64,000 bases of DNA from assembly GCF_050947875.1 (NCBI RefSeq), contig NC_134568.1, positions 199,678,258 to 199,742,257 on the forward strand. Reading direction: 5' to 3'. Positions within the stretch are counted from its first letter, which is position 1, and each line of letters opens with the position of its first letter. The notes beneath the pieces are model-generated. The model was not told the origin of the DNA. It saw only the letters and a list, made by a program, of their open reading frames with translations, and did no database searches. The DNA comes from Dermacentor variabilis. Lineage: Eukaryota; Arthropoda; Arachnida; Ixodida; Ixodidae. A program made the position numbers and the translations under genes. Shown here piece by piece: positions 1 through 10,814 of this stretch.

Positions 1-1130
1 ATACAAGTTGGATGTGCCTACTAACCGTCGGTCAAGCTGGTGAAAGACAAAGCCGGTACGCACCATGTTGCATGGTCAGACTGAAAGCACATGGGCACAA
101 GCATGCACTCAAGCCCTGTTGCGCACACAGCAATCGCTGCGCATACGCACTAGAGTTGTAAGTAGCTGCGGTCTGCTACATAGTATAGATACCACGGCCG
201 CCGCGGGGTGCCGCGACGAGTTTGCTGGCTAATCACACTGCGGCTTACGTTTGTCAGCATGTCATAGGTGAGGATGAATAAATGCACAGTACATTTGCAG
301 ACTTAGTGCTGGAGATATAAGGCAATGTAAACCAAAGAATCTATCAAGCATAGCATGTTTTCATTTGTCATTGTACCAATTTCTGCCAAGAACTCTCTAT
401 TGATTTCTTTCTAGAGAATGGTCACGAGGAAAGGCAGTAGCTATCTAAAATTTGAAAACTATGTTCCGGAGCATGTACTATGTATACATGAAAACACACA
501 GGTATGTGCAGGACACACATGCTTTTTTAAAAGTCTTATGCGCCTCTGCACACATTATTTTTCTAAATACTATTTTATTAGAAGTACATAGTGTGTATTG
601 CATAGCATACTTGTATATATTCTCTGTAAAAGTCAACGAATGCCTTCTGCATTCCAATAAATATATGGCTGGTTGTGTTTTATGTCTCAAAACTACACCC
701 AGATTGAGAAAACAAGAAAAGCTCGGGCAGTTAGAGGTACTGTGATACACGATTCAAGAGCACCAAATTCAGACAAGACAAGACGGATGTAAGACAAAAG
801 CCTAGTTGAAGTTCAGCACTTGTGTCGCATGCATCATGCTCTGTCCTATATGGATCTAGCACCACTAAATGGAATCATCAATATAGACAGAGACACTGTA
901 GCGCCACACTAGGTTTATTTCAAATGCCCAGGGTACTTTAACATGCACTAAAATATCAGTCCACGAAAATCTCTGCATTACACCCCCTTTAATACATAGC
1001 GTGCTACCATGCGCCCAGCACAATCGCGAAACTGCCGCAGCTAGCAGTTGCATTGGTGTGAGTTCACATGCTAAGTATGCATACTTTTATGTAACCTGCT
1101 AACATAGGGTAACATAGGTTAACTGCGGCA
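1..1130. other. No gene recognised (expected intron 3 of the UBE2V gene)
   Basis: AT-rich unique-looking sequence. Open frames at 452-745 (plus) and 478-750 (minus) overlap on opposite strands, match no family I know and show no domain, so I do not call genes. The missing last exon of the minus-strand UBE2V gene was looked for here by its expected C-terminal motifs (a QPPEG-type end) and was not seen. Confidence 0.4.
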
Positions 1131-1134
1131 AGTT

Positions 1135-1294
1135 GTTTTTTCATCCACTTTCATTTCCATTTATTTATGGTTTCTTTATTCCATTTATTAAGCACAAGTA
1201 ATTTCCTCTATGTTGTCCTTGGTGTCAGTGTTTGTTGGCGTCTTATGATATGACTAATAAAAAAATTGAGCCCCTTCGTTAACTTGTTCTTCTC
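1135..1294 (+). mobile_element. SINE-A tail copy (5'-truncated)
   Basis: This segment matches the body of the more complete SINE at 1522-1761: the same start at GGCAAGTTGTTTTTTCATCC, the same middle (a CTATGTTGTCCTTGGTG stretch), and the same 3' end with GATATGACTAATAAA followed by a C-rich tail. The tRNA-like head is absent, so it is a 5'-truncated copy. Two further copies of the family, both with inverted parts, lie near 30.2-30.5 kb and 36.0-36.2 kb. Confidence 0.8.
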
Positions 1295-1521
1295 GTTTAT
1301 TACATAACAAGGGTCTCGAATCCGGCAACATTGATGCCTTCAGGTAGCATGTGTGGGTTTATTGACCAGTTGCCTTCACACAAAAAGATCACGTTCTCAT
1401 GATGCCTGCGGCAAAAAATATGTTCCATATTCACCGCCAAGGTCTGTGAGTGGTGGCGCTGGCTAACACTCCCAGGGTTCTACTAGGAAACATAAATACC
1501 CAAGAAAGAGGATGGGGAAAC

Positions 1522-1761
1522 GGCGCCACGGTAGCTCAATTGGTAGAGCATCGCACGCGAAATGCGAAGGTTGTGGGATCGTTGCCCGCCTGTGGCAAGT
1601 TGTTTTTTCATCCACTTTCATTTCCATTAATTTATCGTTTCTTTATTCCATTTATTAAGCACAAGTAATTTCCCCTATGTTGTCCTTGGTGTCAAGTGTT
1701 TGTTGGCTTCTTATGATATGACTAATAAAAATCGGGCCCCTCAGTTAACCCCCTTTCTTCT
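1522..1761 (+). mobile_element. SINE-A, tRNA-headed, near full length
   Basis: The head (about 1522-1596) has an A-box-like TAGCTCAATTGG at 1532-1543, a plausible anticodon stem-loop (TCGCA/TGCGA arms) and a B-box-like GGTTGTGGGATCG at 1569-1581, the internal pol III promoter layout of tRNA-derived SINEs. The body then runs through CAAGTTGTTTTTTCATCC to GATATGACTAATAAA and a pyrimidine-rich end near 1761. The B box departs from the tRNA consensus and the loop lacks U33, so this is a SINE head and not a working tRNA gene. It sits just upstream of a LINE fragment. Confidence 0.8.
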
Positions 1762-1889
1762 GTTAGCATAGGGGGCAGATGTTCAAAATGCAGCCGATTA
1801 AAATAGATTTCTGGTACACCTCACATGCATGTTTTTGGTCACACCAATACAAAATTGTGTGTGAGGCAAGCATGTCTCATCCTTAGCTA

Positions 1890-3273
1890 GCACAGGATGA
1901 CTGGATGGATACAGCTTTGTTACGCCAAAAAGAGCTAATAATTAATAGCATTGACGCGGGAAAACTAACATTGGGTATTTTTATTGATTATAGCAACGCA
2001 TTTGATCGTTTAAGTCATCAAATTTTATTAAGTGAACTAGAAGGATATGGTATCTGTGGCATGGTAAATCAGTTGTTTCAATCTTATCTGTCTGGGCGGA
2101 TGCAGTGTGTTGCTATCAAAAAATACTGCTCTTCTTACAGGGAAATTAGATCAGGTGTGCCCCAGGGTAGAGTTTTGGGACCGATTTTGTTTAATATTTA
2201 ATAATTTGTAAACAATATTGCTGAAGTAGTAAGTGACACATCCATCGTACTATACGCTGACAATACGAGCCTGTTTGTCTCTGGCAATGATCTTGATGAT
2301 CTGTTACAGAGATCTAGCAGTATCATTTCCAATTTGTCGAGTTAGTCTCGTGATAACGCTCTAACAATTAATAGCTCCAAATCAAAGGCCATATTATTCA
2401 AGGCAAGAGGCAGGCAGTCTTATTTAAATCAAGAATTATTGTTGGATGGCGCGCCCATTGAGATTATAACCAAATATAAAGTATTGGACGTTACGTTTTC
2501 TGAAGATATGAACTGGACATATCGCATTGAACTAGTTATGCAATCATTGTCATCTGCCGCAGGTGCATTGTCCCGTTGCAGTCATTTTTTTCCAGAGAAA
2601 GTAAAGTTGCAGATATATTATGCCTTGTTTGAATCGCATCTGAATTATTGTGCGCTTGTATGGGCTACCACCACGAAACGTAACCTTCATGCACTTCTTC
2701 AACTTCAAAAACGAGCACTTCGACATGCAGCGAATGTACCTCATTTCCATTCTACTGTGCAACTTTTTGAGAGTTATAACATAATACGAGTAACTAACCT
2801 TTATGAATACCAGCTACTGCATTCTTTTTCCTTCGGGTCCGAAAATTCTAAAGCATTTTTAAAACATACGTTACGACATGAATATGAAAGTAGTGATGCA
2901 CGTACCCGCAGCAAAGACAGGTGGTTCGTACCACACAGATGCACAAATTTCCTCATGCAGTCGCTAAGACACATGCTACCTTCACTGTTAAATAAATTTG
3001 GGAAAGAAAATGTTACCATAAGTACCTTGACTCGAAAACAGATTAGAGTGTAGTTTTGTAAACATATTTTTGAAATGTGATCTTTGTAATTAATGTAAAT
3101 GTGACCCATTGTATTTGTATATTGTAACAGATTAGTGTTTTCAAATGTTGACTTACTGCTGCCATGTGAGGGCCTCCAGGCACATTCAAGCTGTATGTCG
3201 CTGCTTTTCGCCTGGAGGACCCCCAACAAGTTTTCGTTGGAAATAGAACATTGATCGATTGATTGATTGATTC
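1890..3273 (+). mobile_element. CR1-like LINE, 5'-truncated, RT and C-terminal region
   Basis: The open frame at 1905-2201 carries reverse transcriptase blocks: FIDYSNAFDR (the catalytic block A aspartate is present) and SGVPQGRVLGPILFN. A stop then follows. The active-site block reads YADN in place of YADD near 2250, so the enzyme would be dead. A second open frame, 2439-3053 (204 codons), holds the post-RT thumb/connection region with the SHLNYCALVWA type of motif seen in CR1/L2-like LINEs. The 3' end at about 3250-3273 is a GATT tandem tail, the usual microsatellite end of a LINE. No endonuclease is present, so the copy is 5'-truncated at about 1890. Clade placement within CR1/L2-like elements is by motif only. 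Confidence 0.85.
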
Positions 3274-5565
3274 TTGGTGTCTACTTGAATTCATTTGCCT
3301 AGTGCTGGTTTAATCACATGAAGCTTGTTTTCTGCTCTAGTGTCCCACTGTGCCATGTCGCACCAAAGGCAGCACAGATAGGTCTTAAGAGACCAAAAAA
3401 TATGAAAGAAAAAATTGATTTTTTAAAGATGATATTTGTATAGCTCTAGGCAGACTGATTATATCCCCAGTGGCCACTAAACATCTAGCAATGTAAATAT
3501 TTCAATATTTTATTGCAGTATTAAATTAAAATTGAGCTTTTTTTTTTTCACAAAGTACAAATTTTGGGCTTCATGCAATCTCAGGAGTGACATCTCGGCC
3601 ATCAGGGCACCTAGAATCATAATATTTTACGTCAGCATGTAGCTAAATGCTTAATGTACACAGGGTAGGAGCAGATTTTCAAAATTCTCATTCTAATTTA
3701 GTTTTTCTTGGTTGTACATTAAATAATGAGCTAGCTACACTTTGAACACAACACTTCAAAGTGCTCTATGACCATTAATACTTGTTATACCAAAAAACTA
3801 TTCCTACCAATTTGAACATCATGCTTCCTAGTATCAAGCTATTTGCCTAAAGCAATATTTTGGCAAGTAGTCCTTGCTCCATTCTTCCTGGAAATAATAG
3901 TAATTTATTTTTAAGTAATTTTAGAACTGATTAGCCTATTACAAAAATTGATTGCATACTTGCAATCAGCCAAGGAAACTTAGCAGTGTTGTGCAGTTTT
4001 ACTAAATTTGGTAAAGGAGGCCTCAAAGAAAGGACCGAGAACTGATGTTTATGGTACATTTCTTTAACTAGTGCATGGAAAACGTGCTGTCCTCTTAAGA
4101 TGCTCAATCCTGCAGTGCTTACACGATTGCACTAAAAGCACTGTGGAAAATTTGTTTAATAAGAATATGTAATAATTGAACACAATAACGCTTATACGCT
4201 TGCATTCGAGAGAAGCAGACAAGTGCGACCTCGGCTGTAAGAAATTAGAGCTGAACCCTGTTATAGTGAAATCACTTAGGACATGAAAAAACTTCATATC
4301 CAATATTCATTATAAGCATACACGCAGGTATAAGTGGGGAGGGGGGCAACGATCCCCGAGCACACCCCTGCTGACATGCTTTTGGGACATGCAGGGGTCT
4401 GCACGTCGATCCGTACTCTGCTATTACTGCTGTCAGTCTAGCCTGTGCATCTGAACCCACGCTCGATTGTCGATGAGATTTAAGAGAGCGAATATATTGA
4501 TGGCAAGCTTCCCACGACAGCTTGCCATCGGCCACTCCACCAGCTGCACTGCTAAGGCCACTAGGCCTAATCACCACCACTTCGTCAGCAGTTGGCAACC
4601 AAAGTTGCGGTTTTGTGCCAGTCAACATGGTGGCAACTTTATTCATGGCCGCCACATTTGCGGCATTGCATTACTTGAGGCTCTTTATGCATGCTGCACA
4701 TGTGTCCTCTTCAAATCAAATCCAAAAACAGTTCGCTGCATCATTATTTGATACTCCTTCAGTCGCAGTGTGCACATTTGTGTATGTGACTTGATATCGA
4801 GTTCTGTCCGGCAATCGCACGGAAAAAAACATGGCCATTTAACTGTGAGTGAATTCAACCCTCTACTTACCCAATATGACTTCATTTCACTTTTGTGTGC
4901 ATAGTGTATTGCTACATACATCCACTTTACTGAAGGCACTACCATGTTTACACTATGTTCAACATGTCACATTCCGTCAGCAATGGTGAAAGACTATGTT
5001 TTCCTTTGTTACAATGTTTGCAGCCGATAAATGACTTGCGTGCGTGGTCTGAGTCAGTGATCCCATTCCTTTTATGGAAAGACACAACATGACTGACTAA
5101 CAATAAATCAATATTTAATGCAGCGTGTTAGAATACAATTATGTGATCAATAGATTTATTGATGGTATCATAATTTTAGACTGAAGGGGAAATAACAGTG
5201 GCATCACATTCTCTGACTATTCAAACTAGAGAAAAAGTCTGCTTTTTTTCACTCACGTCAACGGAGATGACATGCATTTATGATTTATGACGATGAGGTC
5301 ATCTGATTCTAAGTGTCATCTGGTCAATGCGCCTTCTGATAGACTGACCAATAGGAATATTTCCATATTAAAAATTACTCTTGAGACACGTCAGCTGCAG
5401 CTTCTGATACCCAAAGGAGATGTTCAACATGTGATGGTCTCCTCCAAATAAGCTTGAAAGTTAAACTTTGAACTTAGCCATGATGCTACAATAAATTTGA
5501 AGTGTGGAGATTTAGTCTGGCAACTAATAAAATAAATATCACAAACATTTAAAAAATATACTCAC
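3274..5565. other. Intron 3 sequence, no gene recognised
   Basis: AT-rich sequence with short homopolymers. The only sizeable open frame is minus-strand 4272-4655 (127 codons); it has no domain I recognise and overlaps plus-strand frames at 4467-4751 and 4522-4794. No TIR or LINE motif was seen. It is read as intron 3 of the UBE2V gene plus unidentified repeats. Confidence 0.4.
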
Positions 5566-5691
5566 ACCACCATTGCTCTCACTGATGCCAACCATCTTGA
5601 TCTTAGAAATGAACTTGACACAAGGTGGTTCATCTGGATACTGGGATCCACATTCCACACGCAGGCTGTAGATCCGGTTCTCATATGGGGT
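5566..5691 (-). CDS. Ubiquitin-conjugating enzyme variant (UBE2V/Uev1A/Mms2), exon 3
   Basis: This 126-bp exon encodes 42 residues in phase 0, beginning [10 protein letters not shown] and containing YPDEPP and KFISKI, the central part of the UEV fold (UBC domain). UEV proteins lack the catalytic cysteine and pair with Ubc13 to build K63-linked ubiquitin chains in DNA damage tolerance and innate signalling. On the minus strand the exon is preceded by a TTTCCAG acceptor (AG at 5693-5692) and followed by a GTGAGT donor at 5565. The exon ends SNGG; family members continue with V-D, so a final exon of about 47 codons is expected beyond the window start. Exon 2 ends in the matching phase. Family assignment is firm; the exact symbol (UBE2V1 or UBE2V2 orthologue) cannot be decided. 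Confidence 0.93.
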
Positions 5692-6366
5692 CTGGAAAGT
5701 CATTCTTATGTAAATTAGGCATGCAAACGTTTCATCCAAACTTATTTGCGGTGTTCTGTGCTGAGAAGCTCACTAGCACTAGTATATGATACATGTGCTA
5801 AGTTTGGTAAGACAAGGGCTTTTTTTTTTTTTTTTTTTTGTAAGATAAGCTTTTCTGGATGAGCTAAGGTAAGGAAACAAAAATTGCACATTGAGCACTC
5901 AGGGTCCTATCCCTAATCAGCAGCACAAATTACACCACATTTTGCTAATTTTAACTGCATCTAAAACACGGCTACAAAAAAAATTCTCTTATCATATTTG
6001 GTAGCAGTAGTGGTCATATTTTATAAATGTAATACATATTACCATCAGTTTCACTAAGCAGCTTTGAATGCCCCAGTAGAAAGCTTTGAATTTAACTTGG
6101 AACGGCTTCGTAATGCAGGCCAATTTCACTTAACAGGCAAAACAGTGCAAGAAATGAATCTTCACATTTTTGCACTTTTCGGTTCACAATCCTTTGTTGT
6201 GCCAGAATCCAGCATTATGACAGCAAAATTTTATTCATATTTGTGCCCTAGAAAACCAGTCATTCACACTCATGAATAAAGCCTCGCGCTGTATGTCTAT
6301 CACTGTTAGAAAGGTCATTCCATGGCCTTTCTTGAAAATGCACCAGAAATGTAGCATCTAGAGCTT

Positions 6367-6549
6367 TCCAGAAGAGGGTTATAGCGCCGAAAAAACACAA
6401 CACACAGCAAGCGAGACGGGACAGGCGCAACCGTCTGTCCGCGCCTGTCCCGTCTCGCTTGCTGTGTGTTGTGTTTTTTCGGCGCTATAACCCTCTTCTG
6501 GAAACATGCACCAACTAGCCCCCCAACAAGTATTACTCAGTTACCTTTC
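6367..6549 (+). mobile_element. Fold-back retroposon with an almost perfect 64-bp inverted repeat and 11-bp TSD
   Basis: Positions 6365-6428 and 6441-6504 are reverse complements over 64 bp, separated by a 12-nt loop (AACCGTCTGTCC). A unique tail (about 6505-6549) follows the right arm. The whole insert is flanked by the direct repeat ATCTAGAGCTT at 6356-6366 and 6550-6560, which reads as a target-site duplication. A 5' inversion during target-primed reverse transcription would give this structure. The near-perfect arms suggest a recent event. Confidence 0.8.
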
Positions 6550-6564
6550 ATCTAGAGCTTATTT

Positions 6565-7285
6565 TAGTTTTGAGTTTATTCACAAAAACCATAGTTACAA
6601 GATGCATGCATACAGATAAGGGTCCCAGAGTAGTGACCGTGAGAATGGAAACCTTGGTTAGAAATTAAAACAAAACATACAATTTCTCAAGGTCGGCAGC
6701 ACATCAGCAGAATGAACTAATAAATGATCAAACACAAGAAATATAAATGTTAATGAATGAATGTGTGTTGTTTAGTGGTGCAAGGGCCAGGTATGAACAA
6801 AGAGCACCATAAATATAAATGTTAAATAAATATAAAGGTAAAAAACAATGGAAGTGGCAAGAAGTGAAGTTTGAGTTTATTCATACACACAAAAAAAATA
6901 CATAAATCTAGCTTACAAATAGTCTACAGAAGTAGAATCTAGTATACAGAAGTATACAATGTTTAGATGCAGATAAATAAGAGCAAAGAAAAAAAATTTA
7001 CTGGTGCAGTGTAAGAATTGTGAAAAAAAAAAGTGATGAAAGTACAAGGCAGGAACAGTGCCTAATTAAAACCGTAAACATTTAATGGGGCAAATTATAT
7101 GAAGCTAGTAGCAAATATTTTAATGAAAATTTAAAGTGCCCCTATGTAAGAGGGTCTCAAGTGGAACAGGCAAACTATTCGAAAGTGTAATTGTAGTGAA
7201 TGGAATGTTTCTTTACCATGGTTAGTGCAAATGGATTGTAACAAGAGATTATAATTAGAAGCAAACCTAGTGGGGTTAGTAATCG
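6565..7285 (-). mobile_element. CR1/L2-like LINE, 3' portion (split copy, part 2)
   Basis: Read on the minus strand, this segment continues a reverse transcriptase C-terminal region interrupted at 7289-10811. Just after the interruption it reads TNPTRFASNYNLLL, the conserved C-terminal block of CR1/L2-like LINEs, and then runs into a 3' UTR ending in AATAAACTCAAA-type tails near 6870 and 6575. Two such tails are present, so two overlapping 3' ends may be nested here. Stops and indels make it a fossil. Confidence 0.65.
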
Positions 7286-7352
7286 TAAGAGGAAGCTTTA
7301 GCTCGGGCCCAACTCCGACGCGGCCTATTCAAATACATGTAAAACGCAAAAA

Positions 7353-10137
7353 AAAGTTTTTTTAGTTTATCATTATCACAGAGAATTACATATCTTCGCC
7401 ACGAGCATCCACACGGGGGCCTCTTGCAATTTTCCTTAACACACTTGTTGAATTTTCTTTTTTTTTTCTGTTGTCTTTCTTACTTATGGCCACAAATGTC
7501 CAGGTCATAGACTACCCGGTTTCTCCAGTTGAGTACCATCTATGCGGTTTATCAGAGCGCAGATTGGTCGTCATTACGGCCAGCAACATGGCTTAACAAT
7601 TCACTGGAAATGCTCCATCTGTGGCTTTATCATTTATCATTATTCTTTTCATTAATCATTTAGCAATATTAATCAAATCACACCATTTATCAATATTCGA
7701 CAACTGCACAAAGGGTCAAACAATAAGGGAAAACAAGCAACGACACCTAGCTGCAAAGTTAACACACAGATTTTCAGCATGTCAGAACCATCATATATGC
7801 ATCCATCCCTTTCGTCTACATCTGTTCTTATTCTTTCTTGCTTACTCGTGTTTTTATTCCAGAGAATTGTATTGCGACCGCGGCGGTAGCAGAGCCGCCA
7901 ATTTCTTACAAACGCGAAATGTTCAAAATATGTCCGACTGATCGAAGAAGGCACCACTACAGGTTAAATGAGGCATACAACTCCCGTCTCTCTAGTGCTT
8001 AGGCTCGCTGCGTTCCCAGAAAACTACCCAGACGACTCAGGAGAACTATTCAAAACCATAATGAACAGTATACAGAAACTACTCCTTTAACAAGAGATGA
8101 GGTCAGAAAGGCCTTGCAAGGCATGATATGGGGAAAAGCGGCAGGAGAGGATGGAATAACAGTCGATTTAATCAAAGATGGAGGAAACATAATGCTAGGA
8201 AAACTGGCGGCTCTCAATACGAAATGTCTATCAACTGCAAGGGTCCCAGAAATATGGAAGAATGCAAACATTATACTAATCCACAAAAAGGGCGACGTTA
8301 AAGAACTAAAAAAGTTATAGGCCCATTAGCTTACTACCAGTATTATATAAAATATTTACCAAAATAATCTCCGATAGAATAAGTACAACACTGGACTTCA
8401 GTCAACCAAGGGAGCAGGCTGGCTTCAGGAAAGGTTACTCTACAATGGATCACATCCATGTCATTAACCAGGTTATCGAGAAATCCACAGAGTACAATCA
8501 GCCTCTCTATATGGCTTTCATAGATTACGAAAAAGCATTTGATTCAGTAGAGATACCAGCACTCATAGAGGCATTGCGTAATCAAGGAGTACAGACCGTT
8601 TACGTAAATGACCTGGAAAATATCTCTACAGAGATTCCACAGCCACTTTAATTCTACACGAGAAAAGTAGGAAGATACCTATAAAGAAAGGGGTCCGACA
8701 AGGAGACACAATCTCTCCAATGCTATTAGAGGGTTTTAGCTCAGCGGGTTTACGTTTCGCTCCGCTCGCGGTCTCCACCGTTGCGCCAGCGGAGCGGTTC
8801 GCGAAAAAATAATTTTAGCCCGGCGGATCACTCGCCCGCTCGAGCGGAGAGAGCGGGGCGCTCTGCTTCCCCACCTAGTGGTCCGAATAGGAGTTACTGA
8901 GAAATGAATTTGAATTACGCTTGCTTTTATAATGCAAGAAATGTTGAATAAAGATATATTACATGTTCTCAGTACATTATTTGTTAATAATATACTGAGT
9001 ACTAATGTACGGGTCAGCGCCGCAGTCGCCGTCGTCGATGCAGAACTAAGCAGAACTGCCGGCGTTCATGTTCGCGGCTGCCATCTTGCATTTCCCATAC
9101 ACGCCCGCGCGCGCTTACGCACGCTCGCGCGCTGCGTATACCCTCCGCTGGGGAGTGCTTTCCAGCGGGCGTAAACGCTGCTCCGTAAAACCGCTGGCCG
9201 CCTCAGCGTTGTGCGCATGCGCAGTCGTGTCTCCGCTCGCCCGCTCCGCTCCGCTGGCCGTAAACCCGCTGGGCTAAAACTCTCTATTCACTGTGTGCTT
9301 AGAAGTATTCAAGCTATTAAACTGGGAAGGCTTAGGAGTAAAGATCAACGGCGCATAAACCTCAACAACCTTCGGTTTGCTGATGACATTGTGACGAGTT
9401 ACAACAAATGATTGAGCACCTTAACAGGAAGAGTGTAAGAGTGGGGCTGAAGATTAACATGCAGAAGACAAAGATAATGATAAATAACCTGGCAAGGGAA
9501 CAAGAATTCAAGATCGCAAGTCAGCCTCTAGAGTCTGCGGAGGAGTATGTTTACCTAGGTCAACCAATCACAGAGAACCTGGACCATGAAAAGGAAATTC
9601 ACAGAAGAATAAACATAGGTTGGATCGCATACGGCAGACATCGTGAGCTCCTGGATGGGAGCTTACCATTATCATAGCAAAGGAAAGTATACGATCAGTG
9701 CATTTTACCGGTGCTGATATACGGTGCAGAGACTTGGAGGCTGACAAAGAAGCTTGAGAACAAGTTAAGGACTGTGCAAAGAGCGATGGAACGAAGAATG
9801 CTAAGCATAACTTTAAGAGACAGAAAGAGAGCGGTTTTGATCAGAGAGCAAACGGGTATAGACAATATTCTAATAGACATTAAGAGAAAAAAAAATGGCA
9901 CTGGGCAGGTCATGTAATGCGCAGACTAGATAACCGTTGGACCATTAGGGTGACAGAATGGGTACCAAGACAAGGGAAGCGCAGTAGAGGACGGCAGAAG
10001 ACTAGGTGGTGCGACGAAATTAGGAAATTTGAGGGTGCTTGTTGGAATCGATTGGCGCAGGACAGGGGTAATTGGAGATCGCAGGGAGAGGCCTTCGTCC
10101 TGCAGTGTACATGAATAGGCTGATGATGATGATGATG
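7353..10137 (+). mobile_element. RTE-clade LINE with 12-bp target-site duplication
   Basis: The insert is flanked by identical AAAACGCAAAAA at 7341-7352 and 10138-10149. Its coding remnants on the plus strand follow the RTE order: RT blocks at 8041-8651 (AGEDGITVDLIKDG, IDYEKAFDS), then, after an inserted MITE, FADDI near 9370, a thumb region with YVYLGQ at about 9545, and a C-terminal block with RGRQKTRWCDEI near 9990. The 3' tail is a (TGATGA)n run at 10121-10137, typical of RTE. Stops and frameshifts are frequent and the catalytic FADD is kept. The first 600 bp (7353-7970) show no recognisable endonuclease. Confidence 0.88.
8729..9284. mobile_element. MITE inserted in the RTE reverse transcriptase
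   Basis: The terminal inverted repeats are GAGGGTTTTAGCTCAGCGGG at the left and GAGAGTTTTAGCCCAGCGGG (complement of the right end), continuing to TTTACG. The interior is GC-rich with repeated CCGCTCCGCT motifs and no transposase. It interrupts the RTE reading frame between ISPML and the next expected residues FTVCLEVF, and removing it restores that frame. The likely TSD is TATT at 8724-8727 and 9285-9288. The superfamily is not determined. The open frames at 8932-9411 are incidental to this GC-rich interior or its junction. Confidence 0.85.
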
Positions 10138-10814
10138 AAAACGCAAAAACGTTTTTCCAAGATAACCCTTGGACCGATTTTAACGAAATTTGTTGTATCT
10201 GAGAGAGAAAGTTAAATTCTAGTGACTGTCGAAAGCGGAATTTCGATTCAGAGCCTGAATTAAAAAAAAAAAAGATTTTCAAAAATTCAGAAGTTCGAAA
10301 AAAATAGAAGCACGAAGTTTATAAATTAATAGCTCTGCATCAAGAACAGATATTGCGGTTCTGTAAACGGTATCCATTAGATCATTCAAAGCGGACAAAT
10401 TCGAGATGTCATTTTACATCTTACGTGAATTTGTTACGTTGGTTACAAGGGTTCTGCGAAAGCTGTATTTCCATATTACTGAATTTTATTACTAAAATAT
10501 TACTAAACATCAATTTTGTCCGCTTTAGATGTACTATTAGGTGCAATTCACAGAATTGTGTTATTTTTTATTGCTGGGTTACAGAGTTGTAAACTTCATA
10601 GTTTCGTTTTCTAAAAATTTCCTACTTTTGCCAATTCTTAATAAAAAAAATTACGACCTAAATAAAACATTCCAAACCAATAGTCACAAGAGTTTAAGTT
10701 TTTCTTTTAAATGCAACAAACCTTGCCAAATTTGGTGTAGTGGTTGCTGAGAAAAACGAATTCTCCTTCCACATGTATTTAGATAGGAGCACCCGAGCTA
10801 AAGCTTCCTATTAA

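Larger units (their letters stand above)
7289..10811. mobile_element. TIR DNA element (possibly PIF/Harbinger-like), split by an RTE LINE
   Basis: The ends are inverted repeats: GGAAGCTTTAGCTCGGG at 7291 and its complement ending at 10808. Candidate TSDs are TAA at 7286-7288 and TAA at 10812-10814; a 3-bp TWA-type duplication would fit PIF/Harbinger, but the outer base or two of the TIRs do not align perfectly. The element's own sequence is only about 7289-7352 plus 10138-10811; the rest is the RTE inserted at 7353-10137. No transposase is visible. Outside the element, the minus-strand LINE reads continuously on both sides. Confidence 0.75.

Noticed and set aside
452..750. Overlapping open frames on both strands at 452-745 and 478-750
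   Set aside because: Opposite-strand overlap, no domain, no splice or promoter support; typical chance frames.
1525..1596. tRNA gene at the SINE-A head
   Set aside because: B box departs from consensus, loop lacks U33, and the sequence continues into a repeated SINE body.
4272..4655. 127-codon minus-strand open frame
   Set aside because: No recognisable domain, and plus-strand frames overlap it; no evidence it is a gene or part of the UEV gene.
1..5565. Last exon of the UEV gene within the first 5.5 kb
   Set aside because: I looked on the minus strand for the expected D-x-R-S, A-R-W-Q and Q-P-P-E-G blocks and did not find them; the exon is probably outside the window.
8932..9411. Arg/Ala/Pro-rich frames
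   Set aside because: Lie in or across the edge of the GC-rich MITE at 8729-9284.
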